Shown in pieces: positions 47,701 to 54,772 of a DNA stretch of 54,772 nucleotides; position 1 is the stretch's first letter, and each line of letters starts with the position of its first letter. A program made the position numbers and the translations under genes. A model generated the notes under the pieces. That model ran no database searches, was not told the origin of the DNA, and saw only the letters and a list, made by a program, of their open reading frames with translations. The DNA is from Ruminococcus sp. (GTDB lineage Bacteria > Bacillota > Clostridia > Oscillospirales > Ruminococcaceae). The DNA lies in assembly GCA_017961625.1 (NCBI GenBank), contig JAGCWY010000138.1:1-54772 (forward strand), given 5' to 3'.

Positions 47701-50518
47701 TCATGAAACTGTACATGAAGAGATGTACATGATCATCAGGGGCGAGTGCAAGTGGCTCAAGGAGTTCTACGACGTACAGCTCATAGTTATCAACAAGGAC
47801 AATGACTCACTCACAAGCTGCAGCGCAGAGCTCAACGTTCCTGAGGGACTTACTCTCGTAAACAGCGAAATGCTCCAGCAGCTTGGCGATCTTGCTCCCG
47901 GAAAGGCTTTTGACGTACACTGGTACGTAAGAGGCGACGTTGCAGGAGACTACGAACTTTCAGCTCTTTTCAAGGGTACAAATAACGGTGAGGAGTTTGA
48001 ATACCCATTCTATTCACGCGAGACTCTTCATGTATATGCAGGCGACGCACTTAAAATGGAGATAGAGGTGCCGAGATATTCGTTCTTCGGTGAGAACTAT
48101 CCTGTAAAGATTAGATTCATCAATGTTTCAGACAAGCCCATATATAATATCGAGCATACTATAAAGGGCGTAACACAGGCTTCAAGAACTATAATAAGGA
48201 AGTATCGCAACGGAGTGCTCATAAGCGAGAGCGACAAGTATGAGGTGCTCCAGAGCGATTCAAACAGGTACAGATACGCTCTCGGACAGCTTGATCCAGG
48301 CGACTGCATCGAAGCAACCGTAAATATCAAGGATATTTGGAAATCAATACTTGAACAGTACATTGCAGATCAGAGGATAGCGGCTGACTGGATAACTTTC
48401 CTTACAGGAGTGAGCAACAATCCTTACCTGCGCGGTGTGAATTATGTTTCATCGCTTTACTCGACAATACTTGAAAACATTGTCGTAGCTCATGTCCTCA
48501 AATCAGTTAGCGTTGCTACGCTTCCCGATTCGACCACAACGGTTCCTTACGAGGTAAAGATAGTTGATATTCCTGATGAGCTCAAATCAAAGTATGATAA
48601 GGATATCGCAAAGGCTGTAGCAAAGCAGCAGATTGGTTGGTTCATGGGTCAGGCAGGAATGGGCACAGTGGCATTCTTGGACGAGACCACGGATGAAAAC
48701 GACGGCGATGAAGAACTGTCAGAGTATACACATTTTATCCTTACGTCGTCAGGCGTTATCGGAGATATCGTAAAGATTGCTAATGACTATTATGTAAGGT
48801 ATCATCAGCCCGATGGCAATATATCTGTTGAATTTAGCGTTGTAAGAGCAGACATGACTGCTGCTGACAGTGATTTTGACATTGAGGTTGTCGACGGGGA
48901 CTATACTGAAGAAGACGGAAAGATAATTCTTACAGGCGATGCTATCATCAAGGTCGTTCCAAAGACTTCGGGTGTAGAAGCTCATCTCAGCTTTGAAAGT
49001 ACAGAGGGCAAGGAGCTCTGTTCGCTCCCTGTTGTAACTGTTGACGATCACGAGTGCAGCGGAGAGTATACTATCATAGCTCCACCAACAGGAAGCGATC
49101 CTGCAGTAAAGGCTGTATTCTGCGATACCTGCCATAAACTCATCCGTTCGACATTCGTAAAAGACGGCTACACGGTAATGCTCAGCAACGGCTACACAAC
49201 AAATGATATCAGAGGCGCTCTTGAAGAAGCAAAGGATATTGAGGAAGATATAAAGCTCTACCTCTTCGGTACAGTAAATATCACTACAGACATCACAGTG
49301 CCCGAAAATATTACAGTTATAATAGTACCTCATACCGTACTTAATATTAAGGAAGGTTGCGTTTTCGACGTTAAGGGCGAATTGAAGAATTTCAGCAGTG
49401 ACGCGATGAAGAATGTAAAGATATGCCTGAACTACTGGAACGGCAGAAGCGAAATGCTTGAAGTTGAGAACGGAACAGTTGTAGACAGTCTTCCGGATAT
49501 CAGCACAGAGACCTGTGCGTTAAAAGGTTGGTACAAGGACGAGGCACATACAGTACCGTTCACTTCTTTCACAGCCGGCGAGAGCTGCAATTACTATGAG
49601 TTCTATGCAGATATCGACCACAGCTTCAACAGCCGCGGCAGATGCAGAAAATGCCACGAGCTAGAAAACGGACGCGATGCATTCATCGGAATTAGCGCAG
49701 GCGTAAGTGACGAGATAACTCTCAGGATCACAGCTGATCTGAGCGTAAGCGCTGCTGCCGACAGCGAAGCCTACGGAGAGTTTGTTCTTCCCAACGGCGC
49801 TGTAAAGAAACAGAAGCTATCTGAGGCTGTAGATAACGGCGACGGTACATATACATTCTCATGCAGTTTGATTCCTATATACATAGATGACGAAATAAGC
49901 TTACAGATACATTATTCAGACGGAATTACAGGCTCGGTCATCTCATACAGCGTAAGAAAATACCTTGACGCTCTCACAGGCCAAAAGCTCGTAGACGAGG
50001 CTACGGCTGAATATATCAATGCCCTTATCGTTTATTCCGAAAGCCTTAAGGCATACAATGACGATACTATCAGTCCTGAAGACATAGATATCATTGATAC
50101 CGACGTTGTTCTCGGTAACGAATACAATGTTGTGGTAAGAAGAGAAGGAGACATGGTGAAAGCTTCTCAGGTCTCCATGAGCGTTGGCGAGAAGCTTGAG
50201 CTTACTGTAAAGTTCAGACTTGCAGGCGGAAGCTCTATAAGCGATTATGTATTCACCGTCGACGGAGAAACTGTTTCGGCAGTACAGGACGGCGACCTTG
50301 CAGCAGTGACATGGAAAAATCTCACACCTGATACTTATGGTGAGCTTAGAACATTCAGGGCTGAGTTGGTTAGCGATCCTGGAGTATATGCGGAGACGGA
50401 TTTCTGCCCGTTCACTTATGCAAAGCTTGCTTTAAGGACCTGCACAGACGTAAAGCTCATCAATTTGATGAAGGCGCTTGTGCTCTATGGCGAAAAAGCT
50501 ACAAATTTAAATAAATAA
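44741..50518 (+). CDS. Giant secreted protein: N-terminal dockerin, four C-type-lectin-like domains, cohesin-like module
   Basis: 1925 aa, AAAGGA before the ATG. Signal peptide about 1-34. Dockerin about 43-105 (DANGDGKIDAEDA and DVNTDGIIDFKDA). CTLD1 about 127-265 and CTLD2 about 275-400, each with MTW/MNWxxAExxCE, GGHLxT(I/V), YWLGG and W(N)D motifs. Cohesin-like module about 422-580 (PTGFHIDYDSRLQLV, LKLPADVRAGDVYPI, GYIEIING). Thr linker, CTLD3 about 608-742, Thr linker, CTLD4 about 767-885, Thr linker. The C-terminal about 1000 residues are largely unassigned beta-rich sequence with a late GWYKDEAHTVPF segment. No LPxTG anchor. It could dock into a scaffoldin, present a cohesin and bind glycans: an adaptor scaffoldin candidate. 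Cohesin and function calls are inference. Confidence 0.88.
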   Translation: MSHKKISKLLATVTSVALTGSMLPMYLPANVIAAEDGQAEASVLYGDANGDGKIDAEDALLVENNILNGDEATPIDKTLADVNTDGIIDFKDAELILQHYVEITVVGSDKAKLSLPYTGEIEWRYYPDPDNYKIFNEGMTWTEAEAYCEGLGGHLVTITSAQEQTVIEYLVSSQLDHKNSYWLGGKRNDAGDFVWITGEKIEYTHWASGQPDSLSENALMMYYNPYPGVDGQSFGTWNDIKSSGVNTGEEFFGSENFGFICELDDKTVKEPVITSKYAVYDDGMNWEDAEVVCESVGGHLATVNSSEEQKYINALLSSDSLAKPYYWLGGVRDENDEFGWVTGEEMGYTNWDGGEPNNKSETCIMAYRSSGLWNDSYSTGNMGSAETKMGYICEWDEETESGPAPGEPYDTSKYNPNHATVKPTISLSRIKISQKTAHENLVQTIELTVKDAEGNYGPTGFHIDYDSRLQLVDRDGEIAELGPAGKKLSSETVMNGDHSFFVATASSENTGRDGVLWSFDLKLPADVRAGDVYPINIVYNPSYNPTHGTDLFSNVERDEEGMLMEAWVFTHGIVQGYIEIINGDDTVSTTTTTTTTTTTTTTTATPLTERYNIFKNTDMTWEEAEVYCEAQGGHLVTITSKEEQEYIEGLLATLDNPMKNYWIGAKRDENGNFAWVTGEDFDYTNWCSGEPNNSAEHYAMLYAVDERAKIGTWNDIVNDGSGVPSSYYNINNYGFILELDDIPLPAFTTTTTTTTTTTTTTTSPDTRRFKVYNDVMTWAKAEEYCESLGGHLAVITSKEEQDTVTALLKAKDINRSQYWFGGCRNEEGVFVWITGEEMVYTNWRSGEPNNVGGHEDYMMAYSSDGMWNDLPEGERCGFICEWDNSPVETTTTTTTVPEPPKPRRLDIDGEMHVTEMTMDDIQRAGIDLSDDDNYHVFDYEVKLTFEAEVFNIHKYECVPVTPITGHYDPPQGYYVEVNGVPAQVISYHETVHEEMYMIIRGECKWLKEFYDVQLIVINKDNDSLTSCSAELNVPEGLTLVNSEMLQQLGDLAPGKAFDVHWYVRGDVAGDYELSALFKGTNNGEEFEYPFYSRETLHVYAGDALKMEIEVPRYSFFGENYPVKIRFINVSDKPIYNIEHTIKGVTQASRTIIRKYRNGVLISESDKYEVLQSDSNRYRYALGQLDPGDCIEATVNIKDIWKSILEQYIADQRIAADWITFLTGVSNNPYLRGVNYVSSLYSTILENIVVAHVLKSVSVATLPDSTTTVPYEVKIVDIPDELKSKYDKDIAKAVAKQQIGWFMGQAGMGTVAFLDETTDENDGDEELSEYTHFILTSSGVIGDIVKIANDYYVRYHQPDGNISVEFSVVRADMTAADSDFDIEVVDGDYTEEDGKIILTGDAIIKVVPKTSGVEAHLSFESTEGKELCSLPVVTVDDHECSGEYTIIAPPTGSDPAVKAVFCDTCHKLIRSTFVKDGYTVMLSNGYTTNDIRGALEEAKDIEEDIKLYLFGTVNITTDITVPENITVIIVPHTVLNIKEGCVFDVKGELKNFSSDAMKNVKICLNYWNGRSEMLEVENGTVVDSLPDISTETCALKGWYKDEAHTVPFTSFTAGESCNYYEFYADIDHSFNSRGRCRKCHELENGRDAFIGISAGVSDEITLRITADLSVSAAADSEAYGEFVLPNGAVKKQKLSEAVDNGDGTYTFSCSLIPIYIDDEISLQIHYSDGITGSVISYSVRKYLDALTGQKLVDEATAEYINALIVYSESLKAYNDDTISPEDIDIIDTDVVLGNEYNVVVRREGDMVKASQVSMSVGEKLELTVKFRLAGGSSISDYVFTVDGETVSAVQDGDLAAVTWKNLTPDTYGELRTFRAELVSDPGVYAETDFCPFTYAKLALRTCTDVKLINLMKALVLYGEKATNLNK

Positions 50519-50532
50519 GGAGAAACTCTCAA

Positions 50533-50652
50533 ATGAAAAACTACACTACACCTGAATTAAGTATTATAACTTTCGATTCAGAAGATGTTATCACAGTATC
50601 ACAGATAAAAACTGTAGATCTACCGGAATTAGATATTGAAAACGAAAAATAA
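50533..50652 (+). CDS. 39-residue peptide downstream of the CTLD protein
   Basis: Starts with ATG 15 nt after the CTLD stop, with AAGGAGA 9 nt upstream, so translation in the same transcript is likely. Acidic, with no cysteine and no signal peptide. Key pattern: N-terminal MKNYTTPELSIITF, then DSEDVITVSQI, ending in Glu/Asn/Glu/Lys. A strong terminator follows 19 nt after the stop. I have seen similar short 'PE-x-x-x-x-x-F-x-x-ED-x-I' peptides in clostridial genomes, but have no verified family or function. Confidence 0.65.
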   Translation: MKNYTTPELSIITFDSEDVITVSQIKTVDLPELDIENEK

Positions 50653-50670
50653 ATCGGATTCAAAACCGGA

Positions 50671-50709
50671 GCAGAGCAGCCTTTCAAAGCTGCTCTGCTT
50701 TTTTATTTT
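50671..50709 (+). terminator. Strong terminator of the CTLD/peptide transcript
   Basis: GCAGAGCAGC (50671-50680) pairs perfectly with GCTGCTCTGC (50689-50698), followed by TTTTTTTATTTT. Confidence 0.9.
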
Positions 50710-50841
50710 GACGGTTAAATTCCTTAATATAATATTTATATATATTACATCATGCGTTGGCATTTGGTTTAATAATCATTAGCAGTATTATATACAATTT
50801 GTGAACACATACAAAAAGGGAAGAAGTCTTTTTGTTCTGAC

Positions 50842-50871
50842 TTGACAATCTTATTATATATGCATTATAAT
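50842..50871 (+). promoter_or_regulatory. Promoter of the tyrosine kinase operon
   Basis: TTGACA (50842-50847), 18 nt, TATAAT (50866-50871). Leader about 110 nt. Confidence 0.75.
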
Positions 50872-50986
50872 AGTAATCGGTGAAGTTTATCTATTACTGC
50901 TTGTATATAATAACTATAGTAATACTGGACTTTATTTTTAAGAGGGCTCTATGAGATAAAATTTAAAGAATGCGAGGATCTGTAAA

Positions 50987-52576
50987 GTGCATAAGGATGA
51001 AATGGATAATTATATTGACTTAAAGTCTCTGATTTCACTCATACTAAGCAAGTGGTGGCTCATACTACTGGCAGCGCTGATAGGTGGGGGCGCGGCGTTT
51101 GGTTATTCAAAGCTGTTTATGCCGCTAAAGTACAGATCTGAGTTGGCAATGTATGTACAGAGCTATACCTCATTCAATGAGAATCCAGATCATAATTATA
51201 ATAATATCAACAATTCCAAGCAGCTTATCAATACATATAAAAAGGTGCTCAAGGATAAGGCTGTACTGAATGATATAGGTGATCACCTTATAGAGTCATT
51301 CAGTCCGGAAGTTATATCTAAATGCTTTACAGTTTCAAACGGCAAGATATCTCCTGATTCAATTGACCCATGCATTTCCTTGGATTCGCCTCCAGATACT
51401 AGCGTACTGTCCATGACGACGATTACAAAGGACCCTGAGGTATCTGCTGCTATATGCAACTATATGGCGCTTGTCGCTCCCGATTATATCGAGAGAGCTG
51501 TTGGCGTAGGTGAGATAAACGCTATAGATACAGCAAGAGTATCATATAATCCCGTATCTCCCAATGTGAAGAAAAATGCTGCTCTCGGAGCATTTGCAGC
51601 TGCTTTCCTTGCAGTAGTGCTCATAATCCTTGTGGATTTCTTCGATAATACTGTCAAGGAGACCGAATGGCTCAACGAAAAGTACAAGAAGGCTATCATC
51701 GGTGAGATTCAGCAGTTTGATCTGGAAAAGAAGAGAGCCAAGAATGACAAGCATGTAAAGCTCACGGATAAGGATGTACCGTTCTCAGTTGTCGAGAGCT
51801 ACAAGTCTATCAGAACAAATGTAAACTTTGCGCTTTCTCCTTTTGAGAAGAAGGTCTTCACTATATCGTCTACAAGTCCTGCGGAAGGAAAATCCACGAC
51901 TTCCGCAAATATTGCTATCGCACTCGCACAAGGCGGAAGCAAGGTACTTCTTATAGACGGAGACCTCAGAAAGAGCGTTCAGCATAAAATATTCGGCGTA
52001 AGGAACAGAAAGGGTCTTTCAACAGCTATAGGTAAGATGGCTGACCTTGATGAGTGTATCGCGAAGGATGTTATGGAAAACCTTGACATCATGCCTGCCG
52101 GTCCGATACCGCCGAACCCCTCGGAGCTTCTTGCTTCCGATAATATGACCTCTATACTTGAAAAGCTCAGCGAGAGATATTCGGTAGTTATTATCGACAC
52201 TCCTCCCGTAAATGTGGTAACAGATTCCATGGAGCTGGCTAAGAATGTGTCAGGTACTATCATGGTCGTTCGCTACGGTGACACCACTACAGACGACATT
52301 GACGAAGCCATGAAGAAGATAGAGTTCTCGAATATGAATATGCTTGGATTCATTCTGAACGGCGTAAAGGTTAAGCACAAGGGCAAGTACTATTCCAAGT
52401 ACAAGTACAAGTATTATAAGTATGACAAGGGCTATGGCTACGGCTATGAAGGTCAGCCCGATGATGACGACGATGAGGAGGGCGATTCTCAAGTAAATAA
52501 AGGAAGCAGAAAGAAAAATACAAATAAAGGAAAAAATAAAAAAAATAAAAGCAAAAAGAAAAAAGGCGGAAAATAA
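50987..52576 (+). CDS. Polysaccharide chain-length regulator / tyrosine autokinase (Wzc/CpsCD fusion)
   Basis: 529 aa. Wzz-type N-terminal domain between TM1 (about 24-43) and TM2 (about 198-217), fused to a BY-kinase: Walker A STSPAEGKST (295-304), Walker A' LLIDGDLRKS (321-330), Walker B VVIIDTPP (400-407). A tyrosine cluster follows (about ten Tyr at 468-487), then Asp-rich DDDDDEEGD and an unusual Lys/Asn-rich tail to the end. Autophosphorylates and controls capsule or exopolysaccharide polymerisation. GTG at 50987 is chosen because GAGGA lies 8 nt upstream; an ATG at 51002 is less well spaced. The stop overlaps the phosphatase start by 1 nt. Confidence 0.92.
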   Translation: MHKDEMDNYIDLKSLISLILSKWWLILLAALIGGGAAFGYSKLFMPLKYRSELAMYVQSYTSFNENPDHNYNNINNSKQLINTYKKVLKDKAVLNDIGDHLIESFSPEVISKCFTVSNGKISPDSIDPCISLDSPPDTSVLSMTTITKDPEVSAAICNYMALVAPDYIERAVGVGEINAIDTARVSYNPVSPNVKKNAALGAFAAAFLAVVLIILVDFFDNTVKETEWLNEKYKKAIIGEIQQFDLEKKRAKNDKHVKLTDKDVPFSVVESYKSIRTNVNFALSPFEKKVFTISSTSPAEGKSTTSANIAIALAQGGSKVLLIDGDLRKSVQHKIFGVRNRKGLSTAIGKMADLDECIAKDVMENLDIMPAGPIPPNPSELLASDNMTSILEKLSERYSVVIIDTPPVNVVTDSMELAKNVSGTIMVVRYGDTTTDDIDEAMKKIEFSNMNMLGFILNGVKVKHKGKYYSKYKYKYYKYDKGYGYGYEGQPDDDDDEEGDSQVNKGSRKKNTNKGKNKKNKSKKKKGGK

Positions 52577-53265
52577 TGCTAACTGAATATCATTGTCATG
52601 TACTTCCCGGACTTGATGACGGTGCCCAAAATTTGGGAACATCACTTGCTATGCTCGAAATGATGAAGGATCAGGGAGTTAAAAGAGTTGTCTTTACTCC
52701 ACACTTCTACTATCACAAGGAGGAGTCAGTAGATAGCTTTCTCGAAAGAAGACAGGCTGCCTTTGAGTTACTCAAGGAAAGGTCTCCTATAAAGAATATG
52801 CTGCTCGGAGCTGAGGTGGCTGTCGAGAACGGTATATCTGATGTAAAGGATATCGAGAAGCTGGCGATAGAGGGTACAAGCATCATGCTTATGGAGCTCC
52901 CCTACCGAAAATATGAGCAGTGGATGTCTGAGGAGATGTACAATATCTCCGTTGAGTATGGTATAGATATCATGCTCGCTCACGTTCACCGTTATGTTGA
53001 TTACTGCACCGAGGACGAGATAGAATCACTTATCAACTCGAATGCGATAATGCAAGTGAATAACGACGCTTTTTCACATATTAAGGAGAAAAAGCTGGCT
53101 AAACGTATCATAGATGAGTGCGACAGCTTCGTTTTCGGAAGCGATGCTCATAATATTGATGACAGAATGCCTAACTGGGATGTACTGAAAAGAAAGGTCG
53201 GCGAATCAGAGCTTGAAATATCTGATGGTATAATTGAGGCTTATTCCTGTTTATACCAGCGCTGA
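52576..53265 (+). CDS. CpsB/CapC-type PHP-family tyrosine phosphatase
   Basis: 229 aa with the metal-dependent PHP fold: EYHCHVLPGLDDG (H6, H8), VFTPHFYYHKE, LGAEVAV, LAHVHRYVDY and FGSDAHNIDDR. It dephosphorylates the tyrosine tail of the cognate BY-kinase in known capsule systems. TAATG overlap with the kinase gene means strict coupling. No downstream glycosyltransferases are present: a terminator follows 55 nt later, so this is a stand-alone regulatory pair. Confidence 0.93.
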   Translation: MLTEYHCHVLPGLDDGAQNLGTSLAMLEMMKDQGVKRVVFTPHFYYHKEESVDSFLERRQAAFELLKERSPIKNMLLGAEVAVENGISDVKDIEKLAIEGTSIMLMELPYRKYEQWMSEEMYNISVEYGIDIMLAHVHRYVDYCTEDEIESLINSNAIMQVNNDAFSHIKEKKLAKRIIDECDSFVFGSDAHNIDDRMPNWDVLKRKVGESELEISDGIIEAYSCLYQR

Positions 53266-53320
53266 TATCAAGAAAAAAACTGTCGCTTATGATGGCAGAA
53301 AAACATGAAAAAGTAAAATT

Positions 53321-53355
53321 TCCTCTGCGGGATTGTTCCTGCAGAGGATTTTTTT
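53321..53355 (+). terminator. Terminator of the kinase/phosphatase operon
   Basis: TCCTCTGC (53321-53328) with GCAGAGGA (53341-53348), extended inward by GGG/CCT pairs, followed by seven T (53349-53355). Confidence 0.88.
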
Positions 53356-53468
53356 ATTGCCATATATATAATTTATATAGAAATGGTAAATCGTTGCTCT
53401 TGGTGGACTTTTTCACTGACAAGCGGTGTGTGCAAATCTTTGCATATCAATAATCTTCACATTATGGG

Positions 53469-53497
53469 TTGACATATCACAAAAATTATGGTAAAAA
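53469..53497 (+). promoter_or_regulatory. Promoter candidate of the CBM22-dockerin-esterase gene
   Basis: TTGACA (53469-53474), 17 nt, TAAAAA (53492-53497). Good -35, poor -10. Leader about 45 nt to the ATG at 53546. Confidence 0.5.
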
Positions 53498-53545
53498 TGA
53501 AGCATGAGATTGTTTTTTTATTTTTTTTTAAAGGAGGAACAGAGA

Positions 53546-54772
53546 ATGAGAAAAAGGATTTCTATTCTTACGGCAGTGATAACCGCGCTGTCAGCGCTGG
53601 GAGCTATGCCTTCCGTTGCTGCCAACAATGACTATCTGCTCCACAGCACTTTTGAGGACAGTGCTGAACAATGGAGCGGCAGAGGCTCTGCTTCTGTAAA
53701 GGTAGTTACAGGCATATCTCGCTCGGGAGAATGCTCGCTTAAAACAAGTGGCAGAGCGAGTGCCTGGAACGGAGCTACTGTTGGTCTTAGCTCTGACTTC
53801 GTCGCAGGTCAGAACTACGCCTTCAGCGCTTACGTAATGACAGAGGAGGCGTCTGAGACCTTCTACCTGACGTTGCAATACAGCGACGGAAGCAGTACAA
53901 AGTATCCGAAAATCGCAGAGGTCACCGCTGAAAAGGGGCAGTGGGCACACTTAGAGAACACCAGCTTCACGATCCCGGACGGAGCATCGAATATTCAGCT
54001 CTATATCGAATCGGATTCCAGTGTGTGCGATTTCTACGTTGACGAGGTTGTAGGTGCAAAAAGCGGTACAGAAATAGGGGAGCCGTCCGCACCTGTTACC
54101 ATGCACAAGGGCGATATCAATTATGACGGAAAGATAGACTGTTTTGATATCGTGCTAGCGAGAAAAGGCCTTATCAGCGGAATTGAGGACAAAAAGTCCC
54201 TCAAGGCGGCTGATGCTGATAGCAACGGCGTTTTTGAGGTAAATGACGCTTTGCTTATCACTCAGTTCGTGCTCGGTTCTATCAGTGAATTTCCTGTTAT
54301 CGAACCAGAGATCGTTCCTGGTCAGCAAAAGTACACCATGGAGGAACTTACTCAGATTGTTCAGGATTCCCTTGTAAACAACGAGCCGAATGATTCACAC
54401 ATGGAAAAGAACGGAGTTCAGTATGGTACTATCAAGAAAGAGACCTACTTCTCCAAGAAGGCTAACAAGAACAAGCCTTACAATATACTTCTTCCCGCAA
54501 ACTATGACGAGAGCAAGCAGTATCCTGTACTCTATGTTCTCCACGGCTTCTTCGAGAATGAGGATCGTATGATAAAAACGGGCAACAACAACCAGCCGAT
54601 GTATACAAAGCAGATCATAGGCAACGCTATCGCTTCCGGCGAGGCTAAGGATATGATAGTAGTTGTACCTTTCGTATTCACCAGCGCGACTATGAACGAC
54701 GCTACAGGTTTCGCTGATCAGGGCTCGAATGAGGGCTACGACAACTTCGTAGACGATATAGTTGACAGCCTC
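53546..54772 (+). CDS. Secreted CBM22-dockerin-esterase (CE1-like), 3' end beyond the window
   Basis: 409 codons are visible and the frame runs off the end. AGGAGG precedes the ATG. Signal peptide about 1-26; CBM22-like module about 28-172 (LLHSTFEDSAEQWSGRG start, DFYVDEV end); dockerin in the middle at about 187-252 (GDINYDGKIDCFD and DADSNGVFEVNDA); then from about 295 an alpha/beta-hydrolase start NILLPANYD...YPVLYVLHGFFENED, typical of CE1 feruloyl/acetyl-xylan esterases. The catalytic GxSxG lies beyond the window. The CBM22-dockerin-CE1 order is known in R. flavefaciens-type enzymes. Probably removes ester decorations from xylan as part of the cellulosome. Confidence 0.88.
   Translation, partial: MRKRISILTAVITALSALGAMPSVAANNDYLLHSTFEDSAEQWSGRGSASVKVVTGISRSGECSLKTSGRASAWNGATVGLSSDFVAGQNYAFSAYVMTEEASETFYLTLQYSDGSSTKYPKIAEVTAEKGQWAHLENTSFTIPDGASNIQLYIESDSSVCDFYVDEVVGAKSGTEIGEPSAPVTMHKGDINYDGKIDCFDIVLARKGLISGIEDKKSLKAADADSNGVFEVNDALLITQFVLGSISEFPVIEPEIVPGQQKYTMEELTQIVQDSLVNNEPNDSHMEKNGVQYGTIKKETYFSKKANKNKPYNILLPANYDESKQYPVLYVLHGFFENEDRMIKTGNNNQPMYTKQIIGNAIASGEAKDMIVVVPFVFTSATMNDATGFADQGSNEGYDNFVDDIVDSL

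Larger units (their letters stand above)
50653..50986. other. Gene-free interval between the CTLD unit and the tyrosine kinase
   Basis: About 334 nt, AT-rich. It contains the terminator (50671-50709), an inverted repeat ACAAAAAG/CTTTTTGT (50811-50818, 50828-50835) just upstream of the -35 box, and the kinase promoter (50842-50871). No further open reading frame was accepted. Confidence 0.6.

Noticed and set aside
44741..50518. Sortase-anchored surface protein
   Set aside because: No LPxTG-like motif or C-terminal membrane segment; the protein ends in a soluble helix.
53300..53456. Plus-strand frame of about 50 codons after the phosphatase gene
   Set aside because: Starts without a ribosome site and runs through the terminator hairpin.

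Overview
The window looks like a chromosomal segment of a cellulosome-forming, Gram-positive anaerobe of the genus Ruminococcus (R. flavefaciens / R. albus / R. champanellensis neighbourhood). The inference rests on several secreted proteins with dockerin modules joined by Thr-rich linkers, a cohesin-like module, AGGAGG-type ribosome sites, TTGACA-17-TATAAT promoters, a Firmicute-type PyrR attenuator, meso-DAP dehydrogenase, and sporulation-type genes (spoVT, a SpoIVFB-like protease, pdaA-like). No species can be fixed from the sequence alone. No rRNA, tRNA, CRISPR array, intact insertion sequence or prophage was seen.

Layout. 1-3028: M16C metallopeptidase (minus). 3199-8427: plus-strand housekeeping block with two overlapping M42 aminopeptidases, a GNAT acetyltransferase, an amidohydrolase, peptide deformylase and a DUF11-like protein. 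8431-10165: PdaA-like deacetylase (minus) divergent from a small membrane protein overlapping a SpoIVFB-like site-2 protease. 10166-19581: minus-strand block with alcohol dehydrogenase, NAD-dependent epimerase, a Sel1-repeat / membrane / lipoprotein cluster, an LRR protein with two zinc ribbons, ddh, a 69-aa protein and trmB. 19738-27386: the pyr operon pyrR-pyrC-pyrF-carA-carB, with promoter, PyrR-binding loop and attenuator. Its intercistronic gaps hold repeats. 27405-30175: an AT-rich lipoprotein gene, a dispersed GC-rich repeat and uvrB.

30257-35204: two tandem secreted GH5 cellulases with C-terminal dockerins, behind a promoter with a perfect inverted repeat in its spacer. 35334-38569: spoVT (minus) and a 7-TM HD-GYP protein with an unassigned duplicated C-terminal region. 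38876-44499 (minus): a CcdA/DsbD-like transporter that appears frameshifted, a lipoprotein, a dockerin-bearing CotH kinase, and a membrane gene apparently split by an in-frame TGA. 44600-50709: a 1925-aa secreted protein with an N-terminal dockerin, four C-type-lectin-like domains and a cohesin-like module, followed by a 39-codon peptide gene. 50842-53265: capsule-type tyrosine kinase and phosphatase. 53546-end: a CBM22-dockerin-CE1-like esterase cut by the window edge.

How it fits together: the GH5 pair, the CotH protein, the esterase and the lectin/cohesin protein are probable components of a cell-surface plant-fibre-degrading complex. The kinase/phosphatase pair probably controls surface polysaccharide, and the HD-GYP protein suggests cyclic-dinucleotide signalling. 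The most novel-looking item is the dockerin + cohesin-like + 4xCTLD protein with its small downstream peptide. All functions are inferred from motifs read by eye; no database search was run.
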